Source: Paenibacillus alvei DSM 29 (GTDB lineage Bacteria; Bacillota; Bacilli; Paenibacillales; Paenibacillaceae). Taken from it: 64,000 nucleotides of DNA. Shown in pieces: positions 8,733-18,309 of the stretch (within the stretch, counting starts at the first letter, position 1; every line of letters begins with the position of its first letter). The stretch spans positions 393,001 to 457,000 of the forward strand of contig NZ_AMBZ01000004.1 in assembly GCF_000293805.1 (NCBI RefSeq), written 5' to 3'. The notes beneath the pieces were generated by a model. That model did not search any database and had not been told where the DNA came from. It was given only the letters and a program-made list of their open reading frames with translations. A program made the translations under genes and the position numbers.

Positions 8733-9494
8733 ATGATTTCTTATGGACGTATAGCTGAGGTCTATGATCGATTAATGGGAGATATGCCGTACGAGCAATG
8801 GGTATCCTTTGCCAATCAAGCTTGGGAGCGCTTCGGGAGCGGAGAGGTGCGTTCAATCGTTGACCTTGGCTGCGGAACAGGGAATACGGCTATACCGTTA
8901 GCCAAGTTAGGTTATGATGTTATCGGCATCGACATTTCTGATTCTATGCTGTCTATTGCAAATAACAAGTTGTTGGAGACGGGGCCGATTTTAGGAAGTG
9001 TTCGTTGGGCTCATCAGGATATGTGCGCGTGGACAATGCCTGATGAGGCAGATGCGGTCGTTTCTTTTTGCGATAGTTTGAACTATGTGACTGAAGAGGA
9101 AGACGTGAAGCGTGCCTTTCAAGCTACGTTCAATAATTTGAAATCTGGCGGCTTGTTCTTGTTCGATGTACTGCATGCTCGTCAGTTTGAGGAGTATGCC
9201 GAGACGCAGCCGTTTGCATATGATGATGAAGATGTTTCATACCTCTGGTTCTCGGATTATGACGAAGAACGTCAAGAGATTGAGCATCAATTAACTTTAT
9301 TCGTTCGCCAGCAGGGCGGAGAACTGTATGAACGGATTGACGAGATACATGTAGAGCGAGCTTACGATCCGAGTTGGCTGGAAGTTATGCTGAAGGAAGT
9401 CGGCTTTGACCGTGTCGAGCAATTTGCGGATTTTGCATGGCAGTCTCCAGACGAAGAGTCACGGCGAATATTTATGATCGCTGTGAAGCCTTAA
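8733..9494 (+). CDS. yqeM: SAM-dependent methyltransferase, YqeM type
   Basis: 253 residues. Class I methyltransferase: motif I V-D-L-G-C-G-T-G-N-T, then the acidic end of strand 2 (V-I-G-I-D-I-S-D-S-M-L). The start Y-G-R-I-A-E-V-Y-D-R-L-M matches the YqeM/Cyp26-like methyltransferases of this locus. SD AGGGGAAG is 8 nt before ATG 8733. Substrate unknown. Last gene before the T-box. Confidence 0.88.
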   Translation: MISYGRIAEVYDRLMGDMPYEQWVSFANQAWERFGSGEVRSIVDLGCGTGNTAIPLAKLGYDVIGIDISDSMLSIANNKLLETGPILGSVRWAHQDMCAWTMPDEADAVVSFCDSLNYVTEEEDVKRAFQATFNNLKSGGLFLFDVLHARQFEEYAETQPFAYDDEDVSYLWFSDYDEERQEIEHQLTLFVRQQGGELYERIDEIHVERAYDPSWLEVMLKEVGFDRVEQFADFAWQSPDEESRRIFMIAVKP

Positions 9495-9634
9495 ATAAAT
9501 AATGGTTGTACATAATCCTGATGCGATGTTACATCATTATGTCTGTTTATGTCTGTCGTAGCATGTGAAATCTGGTGATACGTTTTCATTATAAGGCGAA
9601 CAAACAAGAAAGTTTTGGAGTTGCTTGGCGATCA

Positions 9635-9663
9635 TTGACAATAAGTAAATTTTTCATTATGAT
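9635..9663 (+). promoter_or_regulatory. Sigma-A promoter of the leuS T-box leader
   Basis: TTGACA (9635-9640), 17-nt spacer, TATGAT (9658-9663): a perfect -35 and a near-consensus -10, placed just upstream of the T-box leader. Confidence 0.8.
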
Positions 9664-9671
9664 ATAGCTAC

Positions 9672-9980
9672 TTGCACCTATTTGGTGCACAATAATCACA
9701 TTGAAGCTGAATAGGTAGAATGGAAAGACTTCGAAGAGGAATAGTACCTTACGATCCATCTTCAGAGAGCTGGCGGTTGGTGCAAGCCGGTAATGGAGTA
9801 GAAGCGAACTCACCTCAGAGTCGCGCAGCAGAATCGGGAACGTTAAGCTGCGACGTTTCACCAGCGTTAATGGTGTAAAGGGAGTGGATAGCAAAGCATG
9901 CTGTCCGCTAACTAGGGTGGTACCACGGGAATAATGCCTCTCGTCCCTAGCGATATTCGCTAAGGATGAGAGGCTTTTTT
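9672..9980 (+). promoter_or_regulatory. T-box riboswitch (Leu, CUC specifier) controlling leuS
   Basis: The canonical T-box sequence AGGGTGGTACCACGG is at 9914-9928. It is preceded by a Stem I-like region with the AGAGAGCTGG / GGTGCAAGCC conserved segments and the GAA-CTC-ACC specifier context (CTC at 9809-9811, a leucine codon). Uncharged tRNA-Leu would pair with the specifier and the T-box bulge, favouring the antiterminator over the terminator at 9936-9980. The specifier agrees with the downstream leucyl-tRNA synthetase gene. Confidence 0.92.
9936..9980 (+). terminator. T-box-associated intrinsic terminator
   Basis: Strong stem formed by GCCTCTCGTCCCTAGCG and CGCTAAGGATGAGAGGC (imperfect in the middle), followed by six T. 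Its 5' arm competes with the T-box antiterminator. Confidence 0.88.
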
Positions 9981-10055
9981 AATCACATTTATTCATTGCC
10001 GCAAGCAGGACGGACATGCGCGAGCAGCCGTTAAGGCATCGTAGGAGGATTAATT

Positions 10056-12506
10056 ATGAGTCAAGAAGTGAAGCAGCCGCATGGCTACGCGCCACAGCAG
10101 ATTGAGCCGAAATGGCAATCCTATTGGGATGAACATAAGACATTCGCAACGACAGAAGACGAAAGCAAGCCGAATTTCTATGCGTTGGATATGTTCCCTT
10201 ATCCATCTGGAGCGGGTCTTCATGTAGGGCATCCGGAAGGTTATACGGCAACCGACATCATGTCCCGTTACAAGCGTATGCAGGGATATAACGTCCTTCA
10301 TCCAATGGCATGGGATGCATTCGGCCTTCCAGCTGAGCAGTATGCCATTGATACAGGACAGCATCCGCGTGAATTTACGGTGAAGAATATTGACAACTTC
10401 CGTCGTCAGATTAAGTCTCTCGGCTTTTCATATGACTGGGATCGTGAGTTCAGCACGACTGATCCGGAATATTACAAGTGGACACAGTGGATTTTCATCC
10501 AGTTGTACAAGAGAGGCCTGGCATATGTAGCTGAGGTACCGGTTAACTGGTGTCCAGCACTTGGCACGGTTCTTGCCAACGAGGAAGTTATCGATGGCCG
10601 CTCGGAGCGCGGTAACCATCCAGTTATACGAAAGCCAATGCGCCAGTGGGTATTGAAGATTACCGAGTACGCAGAGCGCCTGCTGCAAGATTTGGATGAT
10701 CTTGATTGGCCGGAAAGCTTGAAAGACATGCAGCGCAACTGGATTGGCAAGTCCAAGGGTGCTGAAGTTCGCTTTGCAATCGATGGTCACGATGAGGAAT
10801 TGGTTGTATTCACGACTCGTCCAGATACGCTGTTCGGTGCAACTTACTGTGTTGTCGCGCCGGAGCATGAGCTTGTTGATCGCATTACAACTGCTGAACA
10901 GCAGGCTGCCGTGAAGGCATACCAAGAGCAAGCAGCACGTAAGAGTGATCTGGAGCGTACAGATTTGGCGAAGGACAAAACGGGTGTATTCACAGGCAGC
11001 TATGCAGTGAACCCGGCGAATGGGACGAAGCTTCCAATCTGGATTGCGGATTATGTACTTGCTGGATACGGTACAGGGGCAATTATGGCTGTCCCAGGTC
11101 ATGATCAGCGCGACTGGGAATTTGCCAAGCAGTTCGACCTGCCAATTATTGAAGTGATTAATGGCGGCAATGTACAGGAAGAAGCATATTCCGGAGACGG
11201 AGAGCATGTAAATTCGGAATTCCTGAATGGAATGGATAATGCAACTGCAATGGCGCGCATGATTGAGTGGCTTGAAGCAGAAGGCAAAGGCGAGGGCAAA
11301 GTGACGTACCGCCTGCGTGACTGGCTGTTCAGCCGTCAACGTTATTGGGGAGAGCCGATTCCGATTTTGCATCTTGAAGACGGTACGATGAAGCCTGTGC
11401 CAGAATCCGAGCTTCCACTTACCCTGCCGGATGTAGACCAGATTCGTCCATCGGGTACTGGAGAATCTCCGCTTGCGAATGTAGACGAATGGGTGAACAC
11501 AGTTGATCCAGAGACAGGCATGAAGGCTCGTCGTGAAACGAACACAATGCCGCAATGGGCGGGAAGCAGCTGGTACTACCTGCGCTACATCGATCCGCAC
11601 AATAACGATGAAATCTGCTCTAAAGAGAAGCAAAAGAAATGGCTTCCGGTCGACCTGTACATTGGAGGCGTAGAGCACGCGGTTCTTCACTTGCTGTATG
11701 CACGCTTCTGGCATAAGGTATTGTTCGACCTCGGCGTTGTAGATACGAAGGAGCCATTCCAGAAGCTCGTTAACCAAGGGATGATCCTTGGTACGAATGG
11801 TGAGAAGATGTCCAAGTCTCGCGGCAATGTAATCAATCCAGATGATATTGTGAACGAGTTCGGCGGCGATACACTTCGCATCTATGAAATGTTCATGGGT
11901 CCATTGGAGGCAACAAAGCCTTGGAATACGAACGGGGTAGAAGGCAGCTTCCGCTTCTTGAACCGCATCTGGCGCCTGTTCATTAACGAGGAAACAGGAG
12001 CACTGAACAGCAAAATCGTTGACGGAACGGATGGCGCAGACCAAGCCTTCATCCGTACATGGCACAAGACGATTAAGAAGGTAAAGGAAGACATTGAAGG
12101 CTTCCGCTTCAATACGGCAATCAGCCAATTGATGATTTTCATCAATGAAGCTTACAAGACAGATGTTCTTCCGCGCCAAGCGATGGAGAACTTCGTTCAA
12201 TTGCTGTCGCCGCTTGCGCCTCATATTGCAGAGGAATTGTGGCAGCGTCTTGGCCATCAAGAGTCGATTACGTATGTTGCATGGCCGACTTATGAGGAAG
12301 CTCTTACCGTTGACGCAGAAGTTGAGATTGTAATCCAAGTGAATGGTAAGATTGTATGCCGTTCAAATGTAGCGGCTGATGCTGACGAAGAGGCGATGCA
12401 GCAAAAAGCGATGTCCCTTGCGAACGTTCAGGAAGCCATTGCTGGCAAGACGGTTCGCAAAGTCATCGCGGTCAAAGGTCGACTCGTCAACATTGTGGTC
12501 GGTTAA
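10056..12506 (+). CDS. leuS: Leucyl-tRNA synthetase
   Basis: 816 residues, the usual length for bacterial LeuRS. Class I signatures: the HIGH-like stretch [11 protein letters not shown] near residue 50, and [10 protein letters not shown] for KMSKS. The CP1 editing domain carries T-T-R-P-D-T-L-F-G and [21 protein letters not shown] precedes ATG 10056. Expression is probably controlled by charging of tRNA-Leu through the upstream T-box. The 3' end overlaps the convergent comER gene by 20 bp. Confidence 0.98.
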   Translation: MSQEVKQPHGYAPQQIEPKWQSYWDEHKTFATTEDESKPNFYALDMFPYPSGAGLHVGHPEGYTATDIMSRYKRMQGYNVLHPMAWDAFGLPAEQYAIDTGQHPREFTVKNIDNFRRQIKSLGFSYDWDREFSTTDPEYYKWTQWIFIQLYKRGLAYVAEVPVNWCPALGTVLANEEVIDGRSERGNHPVIRKPMRQWVLKITEYAERLLQDLDDLDWPESLKDMQRNWIGKSKGAEVRFAIDGHDEELVVFTTRPDTLFGATYCVVAPEHELVDRITTAEQQAAVKAYQEQAARKSDLERTDLAKDKTGVFTGSYAVNPANGTKLPIWIADYVLAGYGTGAIMAVPGHDQRDWEFAKQFDLPIIEVINGGNVQEEAYSGDGEHVNSEFLNGMDNATAMARMIEWLEAEGKGEGKVTYRLRDWLFSRQRYWGEPIPILHLEDGTMKPVPESELPLTLPDVDQIRPSGTGESPLANVDEWVNTVDPETGMKARRETNTMPQWAGSSWYYLRYIDPHNNDEICSKEKQKKWLPVDLYIGGVEHAVLHLLYARFWHKVLFDLGVVDTKEPFQKLVNQGMILGTNGEKMSKSRGNVINPDDIVNEFGGDTLRIYEMFMGPLEATKPWNTNGVEGSFRFLNRIWRLFINEETGALNSKIVDGTDGADQAFIRTWHKTIKKVKEDIEGFRFNTAISQLMIFINEAYKTDVLPRQAMENFVQLLSPLAPHIAEELWQRLGHQESITYVAWPTYEEALTVDAEVEIVIQVNGKIVCRSNVAADADEEAMQQKAMSLANVQEAIAGKTVRKVIAVKGRLVNIVVG

Positions 12507-13332
12507 GTTCTTCGCCGAATAACTGGAATTCGACCTTATGCAGGTCCTCCTCGTATTTGGCATGGGTGACTTGAATGAGCTGCTGGAATACTCCTTCGAG
12601 CTCATCATCCAACAGTCGGAGCGCCTCGGCGGTTATGCCGCCGGGGACGGCTACCCGCTGTTTCAGATGCTCAAGGGTGAAACCGCCCTCGGTAAGCAGC
12701 TTGCCAGTTCCAAGCAGCATTTCGCTAGCTAGACGTTCGGCGTCTTTTCTTTCGATTCCTGTTACTTCAACAGCAGCGTCTACCCACTTTTGGACAAAGA
12801 AGGCAATGAATGCAGGGCCGCAGCTTGATATATCCGAAGTGATGCGGGTGAACTGCTCGGGAACCTGAACAGGTCGGCTAATTGACATCATCAGTTGTTC
12901 CAATAGCAGCCTGTCTTCTGTAAGGATTCTGCTGCCATACATACATAAGGATGCTCCGCTCCATACATAATTCGTGATACTCGGGATAATTTTCGCTATT
13001 TTACAAGTCAGCTGCTGTTCTAAATGGCTGATCAATACAGGGCTTGTTATCGATACAGCGATAAGTTCAGGTCTGACAAATGGCGCTATTTCATCCAGAA
13101 CCGTTTTAAACTCCAAAGGCTTTACGCATATAAAGACAATATCGCTTTCCTGTACAGTTTCTACATTGCTGCTGGCCAGTTGAAATCCGGGGTATTGTGC
13201 AGCAAGTTGCTGAATTTTATGTTTTGAACGATTGCTTGCGATAAGTTGAGATGATTCTAATGCTCCAGATTGAAGTAGTGCCTCAATTATCGTAGACCCC
13301 ATGCTTCCCGTACCAATAAATCCGACTTTCAA
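12487..13332 (-). CDS. comER: ComER, pyrroline-5-carboxylate reductase-like protein
   Basis: About 281 residues from the TTG at 13332, which has AAAGGGAGGG 8 nt upstream; an upstream in-frame start at 13368 lacks an SD. The N-terminal Rossmann motif is G-F-I-G-T-G-S-M-G, and the ProC-like C-terminal segment is [12 protein letters not shown]. Divergent placement against comEA identifies it as ComER, rather than the proline-biosynthetic ProC, as in B. subtilis where comER lies opposite the comE operon. In Bacillus it has been linked to Spo0A-dependent development. Convergent with leuS, sharing 20 bp. Confidence 0.9.
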   Translation of the reverse strand: MKVGFIGTGSMGSTIIEALLQSGALESSQLIASNRSKHKIQQLAAQYPGFQLASSNVETVQESDIVFICVKPLEFKTVLDEIAPFVRPELIAVSITSPVLISHLEQQLTCKIAKIIPSITNYVWSGASLCMYGSRILTEDRLLLEQLMMSISRPVQVPEQFTRITSDISSCGPAFIAFFVQKWVDAAVEVTGIERKDAERLASEMLLGTGKLLTEGGFTLEHLKQRVAVPGGITAEALRLLDDELEGVFQQLIQVTHAKYEEDLHKVEFQLFGEELNRPQC

Positions 13333-13490
13333 GTACGTTCCCTCCCTTTGCCTCTGCCTATTCTGCACACGTCGTGATTATGTTCTCTTCGTATTCAATT
13401 TCTACGAACGCAAAATTATCAAGCTTATTGATCCATATGATGACATGGTTGACCATTATGCCGTCATTCGCTGACGAAGGGTGTGGGGAC

Positions 13491-14135
13491 ATGAAGCAAG
13501 GAAATAGGGAAGCTAAAGCACTGCCAATGCGCTGGCTGCTAGCTATGGGCTTGGCCGTGATTGGTGTTGCGATTTGCATGTGGGTATGGGTGAAGCCGCA
13601 AGCAGTATTGGATGCAGGCACATGGACAGATCTGAATGAAGAAATTGAGTCTTTGATTGCCGCTGATGGAAAGCCAGCTCTGCTGAATGACAATACTATG
13701 CCATTGAAAGGGGGTAAAGGGGAAGATTGGGGATATAAGCAGCAACCTGCTATACAAGCTGACGTGAAGAAGAACAGCGGTATTGATACTGGGCAGCCGG
13801 ACAACTCTGGAAGCTCAGAAACTTCTGCAACTTCTGCAACTTCTGCAACTTCCCCTCCTTTAGTGGCAGCTGATGAACAACAGATCAAAAAAGATATTAA
13901 GGAGCAAGCAAATGTTTCAGGAGGAAAAGAAACTCCATCCCAGCTAATTAACATTAATACGGCTGATATCTCAGCGTTAATGACGCTTCCAGGTATTGGT
14001 CCAAGTAAAGCGAAGGCAATTGTTGAATATCGTGACAAGAAGGGCGCCTTCCGTCGAATTGACGATTTGATGAAGGTGAAGGGAATCGGAAAAAAGCTAA
14101 TGGCTAAAATCCGGGATAAAGTCCGTATTGAGTAA
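13491..14135 (+). CDS. comEA: Competence DNA receptor ComEA
   Basis: About 214 residues from ATG 13491 (GGGTGTGGGG just upstream; the open frame extends back to 13374 without a good SD). One N-terminal membrane helix (W-L-L-A-M-G-L-A-V-I-G-V), a long flexible Ser/Thr/Gly linker, then a C-terminal helix-hairpin-helix pair: I-N-I-N-T-A-D, L-P-G-I-G-P-S-K-A, and V-K-G-I-G-K-K-L. The protein is membrane anchored with its DNA-binding domain outside, and hands DNA to ComEC. The linker contains three perfect 9-bp repeats (13821-13847) encoding Thr-Ser-Ala, a spot prone to length variation. Confidence 0.92.
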   Translation: MKQGNREAKALPMRWLLAMGLAVIGVAICMWVWVKPQAVLDAGTWTDLNEEIESLIAADGKPALLNDNTMPLKGGKGEDWGYKQQPAIQADVKKNSGIDTGQPDNSGSSETSATSATSATSPPLVAADEQQIKKDIKEQANVSGGKETPSQLININTADISALMTLPGIGPSKAKAIVEYRDKKGAFRRIDDLMKVKGIGKKLMAKIRDKVRIE

Positions 14136-14232
14136 AGAAGGCAATGTGTAGAATGTGACGTCTTTTGTTGCACGAATGCACAACCCTGCTTACAATAAGG
14201 ATAATATACACATCATAGACAAAGGCAGAAGA

Positions 14233-14769
14233 ATGGGGACTGGAGTTATGACAACGACTATGCGCAAAGACTGGGATACATATTTTATGGATATTGCCTA
14301 TATGGTGTCTACACGCTCACGATGCCCTAGAAGGCATGTTGGCGCGTTGCTTGTACAGGGTAAGAAGCTGTTGGGTACTGCTTATAACGGCGCTCCGATG
14401 GGGGTTCCTGACTGCAGTGAGGCTGGCTGCATGATCGCAGAACAGTATGAGAAGGTTATCGTAGACGGTTCGGAGCAGATGGTCAAGAAGCAGCGCTGCA
14501 TACGTACGATCCACGCCGAACAAAATTTGCTCCTGTTCACAGATCGGAATGATCGGGAAGGTTCTACGGTATATGTGACGGATCAGCCATGCTGGACATG
14601 TGCAAATATGCTTGCGAACAGTGGCGTTGTGGAGATCGTATATCATCGCCCTTATAAGAAGGACAGTGATAAGGTGGCAGCGATGATGGAGCACAAAGGA
14701 ATTGTGTTCCGCCAGCTGCAGCATTATCATCCGCCAGCTGAATCAGTTATGGATGAGGTTCGCGAATAA
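14233..14769 (+). CDS. comEB: ComEB-type dCMP deaminase family protein
   Basis: About 178 residues from ATG 14233 (AAAGG 7 nt upstream; ATG 14248 and 14260 are alternatives). Cytidine/deoxycytidylate deaminase fold: zinc ligand and catalytic Glu in T-I-H-A-E-Q-N, the second zinc motif P-C-W-T-C. It lies between comEA and comEC, the comEB position. Deaminates dCMP to dUMP in characterised members; its link to competence is positional. Compared with B. subtilis ComEB, the segment between C-S-E-A-G-C and the H-A-E motif is longer. Followed by a terminator-like hairpin. Confidence 0.88.
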   Translation: MGTGVMTTTMRKDWDTYFMDIAYMVSTRSRCPRRHVGALLVQGKKLLGTAYNGAPMGVPDCSEAGCMIAEQYEKVIVDGSEQMVKKQRCIRTIHAEQNLLLFTDRNDREGSTVYVTDQPCWTCANMLANSGVVEIVYHRPYKKDSDKVAAMMEHKGIVFRQLQHYHPPAESVMDEVRE

Positions 14770-14798
14770 TTGAAAATGTTGAATACGGAAGAGGAAGA

Positions 14799-14877
14799 AC
14801 CTCTGTACTCAAATCAAGTACTTTGTTGCGCATATGGAATGCGAACGAGTGAACTTGCGAGTACAGAGGTTTTTTTG
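14799..14877 (+). terminator. Long-loop terminator between comEB and comEC
   Basis: Twelve-base perfect arms (ACCTCTGTACTC at 14799-14810, GAGTACAGAGGT at 14859-14870) enclose a loop of about 48 nt and are followed by seven T. It lies inside what is a continuous comE operon in B. subtilis. Confidence 0.65.
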
Positions 14878-14903
14878 CGTATTCGCAGCAGGAAGGAGTT
14901 CAT

Positions 14904-17525
14904 ATGCTGGCACGTCGGCCGTTAGTCGCTGCTGCATGTATCATTGCAGCAGGATTTCATCTGAGCGCAGTGCTGTCTAATGGAGAGGCTTGGGTAGCGG
15001 CATTCGGATTGACACTGCTGCTGCCCATCTGTGTAATTGGGAGCAAATGCAGCCGCATGCAGGCGATCGTCTATGCGCTGCTATTAATGTTTGCTGTGCT
15101 TTATTATCAATGGATCGTCAAGGCTGGCGACAGTGTATGGTCAGAATGGGAATCCCTTTCCCTTGTCGATCAGGAACAGGAATTGAACGGTGAGTGGGAA
15201 GGAATCATTTTTTCCCATCCAGAGATCGATGGAGACCGGATGCAGTTCCAACTTGCAGCAACAGGCTGGAGGACACCTGAAGAGTCTCGTATGGATCGTG
15301 TTCGGGAAATGCTGCTTGTTCAAGTTAAACTCTTGAGCAAGCAGGAGTTGAAGCTAGTGAATGATTGGAAACGTGGGCAACTGGTACGTATACAAGGCAA
15401 GCTGGATGTCCCCGGTGACGCTGGGAATTTTGGTGGTTTTAGTTATCGAGACTATTTGCGTACATTGCATATCCATTCAATCTTGAAGGTGTCTGGCTTG
15501 CAGCACATGCAACTGCATGTTTCACTTGGAACGATCTCTATCTATGAACCAATAGTCCTATGGAATCGGATGCTCGCCTATGTTGATCAAGGCAGGGAAC
15601 GTTTGGCAAATATACTGCAGCACATCTACGTACAACCGCATAGCGGCTATATGCAGGGGCTTGTGCTAGGGACGCGGGAAGATATGGATCCGGATATTTA
15701 TCAACAGTTTTCGCAGTTGGGACTGACCCATGTGCTCGCCATATCCGGACTGCATGTAGGTGTACTCATCGGAGCGTTATTATCGCTCTTACGCTTACTG
15801 CGAATCACCAAGGAAACGAGCATATCGATCACGATGGGATTCATCCCAATATATGTATTGATGACCGGAGCCTCTGCGTCTGTCATACGGGCAGGTATGA
15901 TGGCGCTTCTTGCACTGTACGGAGCAAAAAGGGGCTGGCTGAAGGATGGTCTTCATCTATTGGCGGCAGCCTTCCTTCTTATGGCGTTATGGGATCCCCG
16001 CTATGTGCTTCAGGTCGGATTTCAATTATCTTTTGTGGTTACGGCCGGATTGATAGTATTTGTTCCTCAAGTGATGAACATGTTAGGCTCACTTCCAAGA
16101 ACGATATCCAGTGCAATCTCTGTGACGTTAGTCGCACAGTCTGTATCACTGCCTCTAACGGTATATTATTTTAATCAGTTTTCACTGTTATCATTTCTAG
16201 CTAATTTTGTGATCGTGCCCTGTATTAGTCTTATTGTACTACCTTTAGGTTCCATATCCTTACTTATCGGTTCCGTATATGAGCCCTTAGCGAAACCGAT
16301 TGCATGGCTCGTTGAACACTTGAATGAGTTCACGTTCCGCTTGGTTCACTGGCTGGCGCAAATCGAAGGAGCTACGATTATATGGCCAACGCCTCCATTG
16401 TGGTGGATTGTTCTTTACTATGTGATATTCGCCATAGCACTTGAATCTGTACGCCGCTGGTCGGCAACTAGACAGATTTACAAGAGAGGCAAGAATGCGG
16501 CAGTTCATCATGGGGATGAAACACAGCCGCTTGATTTCATCGAGCTTCCGATTAGAGGGGGACGATATCAGGGGATCAGAGCATTTGGGGCTGTTTTCAT
16601 TTTTGGATTCGTGGTGGTGCAGGGATATACTTGGAGCCGTCCTGATGATGCAACGGTAAGCTTCATTGATGTTGGTCAGGGTGACAGTGTTCTGATTTCG
16701 ACTGCGACAGGCAAGCATATGCTGATTGATGGAGGAGGGACTGTGAATTTCCGCAAACCGAATGACCATTGGCGAGAACGAAGGGTACCATTCGAGGTAG
16801 GGGAAAAGGTTGTTGTCCCCTTATTGAAGCAGCGAGGAATCAGGGAGTTGGATGTCGTTCTGCTTACCCATGCTGATCAAGATCATGCCGGCGGCTTGCA
16901 GGCCGTGTTGAAGCATATTCCCGTGAAGCAGTTCATTATGAATGGGACATGGAAGTCTTCTGTTTTTATGAACAATTTATATGGTACAGCTATAGATAAA
17001 GGGATTCCAATCCGTAAATGGGAAGCGGGACAGCGCTGGAAGTTGGATCAGTGGAGTACGTTAGAGGTTTTGTATCCGTACCCATCATCAAATTCTGATT
17101 CTTCTCTCCAATTGGAGAACAATCAGAATGAGGCGTCCCTTGTCGTACAGGTAACACTTACACACCCAACCAGTGGTGAACATGCGGTATTCATGCTGAC
17201 AGGTGATTTGGAGGCCGATGGAGAGAGACAAATGCTGCAATATGTTGCAGAGAGGTCGCCGAGGGTTATTGATGTATTGAAGGTAGCGCATCATGGCAGC
17301 AAAACCTCTACTACCCCAGAATGGATAGAGCAATGGCACCCCAAAATCGGAATTATTTCAGCGGGGCGAAATAATCGATATGGTCATCCACATCCGAAGG
17401 TGTTAGATACGCTGCGTGATGCGAGGATCCCAGCGAAGCGTACAGACATAGAGGGGGAAATTCAATTCAAGCTGACATCAGGTGGTTTGAAGGTTAGAGC
17501 GAAGCGTGATAGGATACATTTATAG
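14904..17525 (+). CDS. comEC: ComEC/Rec2 DNA uptake channel protein
   Basis: 873 residues. An N-terminal membrane region with an OB-like soluble part precedes the Competence channel domain with its motif L-A-I-S-G-L-H-V-G and many hydrophobic helices (about residues 230-530). A C-terminal metallo-beta-lactamase-like domain follows: F-I-D-V-G-Q-G-D-S-V (about 586), T-H-A-D-Q-D-H-A-G-G (about 655), A-H-H-G-S-K (about 795). It transports single-stranded DNA across the membrane during transformation, and the C-terminal domain is thought to degrade the non-transported strand. ATG 14904 has SD GGAAGGAG. Domain-complete. Confidence 0.95.
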   Translation: MLARRPLVAAACIIAAGFHLSAVLSNGEAWVAAFGLTLLLPICVIGSKCSRMQAIVYALLLMFAVLYYQWIVKAGDSVWSEWESLSLVDQEQELNGEWEGIIFSHPEIDGDRMQFQLAATGWRTPEESRMDRVREMLLVQVKLLSKQELKLVNDWKRGQLVRIQGKLDVPGDAGNFGGFSYRDYLRTLHIHSILKVSGLQHMQLHVSLGTISIYEPIVLWNRMLAYVDQGRERLANILQHIYVQPHSGYMQGLVLGTREDMDPDIYQQFSQLGLTHVLAISGLHVGVLIGALLSLLRLLRITKETSISITMGFIPIYVLMTGASASVIRAGMMALLALYGAKRGWLKDGLHLLAAAFLLMALWDPRYVLQVGFQLSFVVTAGLIVFVPQVMNMLGSLPRTISSAISVTLVAQSVSLPLTVYYFNQFSLLSFLANFVIVPCISLIVLPLGSISLLIGSVYEPLAKPIAWLVEHLNEFTFRLVHWLAQIEGATIIWPTPPLWWIVLYYVIFAIALESVRRWSATRQIYKRGKNAAVHHGDETQPLDFIELPIRGGRYQGIRAFGAVFIFGFVVVQGYTWSRPDDATVSFIDVGQGDSVLISTATGKHMLIDGGGTVNFRKPNDHWRERRVPFEVGEKVVVPLLKQRGIRELDVVLLTHADQDHAGGLQAVLKHIPVKQFIMNGTWKSSVFMNNLYGTAIDKGIPIRKWEAGQRWKLDQWSTLEVLYPYPSSNSDSSLQLENNQNEASLVVQVTLTHPTSGEHAVFMLTGDLEADGERQMLQYVAERSPRVIDVLKVAHHGSKTSTTPEWIEQWHPKIGIISAGRNNRYGHPHPKVLDTLRDARIPAKRTDIEGEIQFKLTSGGLKVRAKRDRIHL

Positions 17526-17536
17526 ATTGGCGCGGG

Positions 17537-17568
17537 AAGCACGTCATATAAGGCGTGCTTTTTCTTCT
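17537..17568 (+). terminator. Terminator after comEC
   Basis: AAGCACG (17537-17543) pairs with CGTGCTT (17554-17560) across a 10-nt loop, with a T-rich tail. Confidence 0.7.
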
Positions 17569-17760
17569 TTCCTGTAGCTTTCTTCTATTTTTTAAGTTTC
17601 ATTACATTGTAATATCCTTTTCAAGGTGTTGTTTGCTATGCTAATGTTGGATTATTGAAAAAAATTCACGTATCAAGATTATTCTACAAATTGGTAACGA
17701 TCATCTGCAACCATTTCAGACGTTCTCACGTCAATGGATATGCAAGAGAGGGGGATCAAG

Positions 17761-18309
17761 GTGGTAGAGCCAGGACTCATTCGATCCGCTCAGTCTGGCG
17801 ATAGAGACGCGCTTATCACTCTTTTGCGGGAAATCGAACAATATGTGTATCGAACTGCTTATTACATACTGAATAATGAGCAGGATGCACTGGACGCGTC
17901 CCAAGAGGCCTTAATCCGGATATATACTAAAATTCAATCGTATGAGGAGAAAGCACAGTTCAAAACTTGGGTACAGCGCATCGTAACGAATATTTGCATT
18001 GACAAATTCCGTCGTACGAAGCCAACTGTATCAATTGAGGAGCATAACCTCACATTCCTTGGGAATGAAAGCGTGGAGCGTGAGGTTCTATCTTCCCATG
18101 CAGCGCAGGATATACGAGAGGCGATTGAGCAACTGCCGGAGCATCATCGTGCTGTCGTTGTGCTTCGCTACCTGCAAGACTTCTCGTATAACGAAATTGC
18201 TGAAAGTTTGAACTTGCCTCTCAATACGGTGAAATCATATCTATTCCGCGCCAGACAACAGCTGCAGACAATGCTGCAAGATTACGAGAAAGGTGGTGTG
18301 CGAGGATGA
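17761..18309 (+). CDS. ECF RNA polymerase sigma factor
   Basis: About 182 residues from the GTG at 17761, preceded by AGAGGGGGA; an in-frame ATG at 17734 has no SD. Sigma region 2 is seen in D-A-L-D-A-S-Q-E-A-L-I-R-I-Y and F-K-T-W-V-Q-R-I-V-T-N; region 4 in L-P-E-H-H-R-A-V-V-V-L-R-Y and the HTH F-S-Y-N-E-I-A-E-S-L-N. Lacks region 3, as expected for ECF (group 4) sigma factors. Its stop overlaps the anti-sigma gene start (ATGA), so the pair should be made in step. Target regulon unknown. Confidence 0.93.
   Translation: MVEPGLIRSAQSGDRDALITLLREIEQYVYRTAYYILNNEQDALDASQEALIRIYTKIQSYEEKAQFKTWVQRIVTNICIDKFRRTKPTVSIEEHNLTFLGNESVEREVLSSHAAQDIREAIEQLPEHHRAVVVLRYLQDFSYNEIAESLNLPLNTVKSYLFRARQQLQTMLQDYEKGGVRG

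Noticed and set aside
10428..12338. 636-codon minus-strand open frame opposite leuS
   Set aside because: Antisense shadow of a strongly conserved gene; no SD and no family resemblance.
12487..13332. Calling this gene proC
   Set aside because: Divergent position next to comEA identifies the ComER branch; biosynthetic ProC is usually encoded elsewhere.
13374..13490. Longer N-terminus for comEA
   Set aside because: No SD at the upstream ATG codons, and the extension overlaps the comER control region; the membrane helix follows naturally from ATG 13491.
17640..17760. Autoregulated ECF promoter upstream of the sigma gene
   Set aside because: GTAAC- and CGT-like words exist but their spacing does not fit known ECF promoters.
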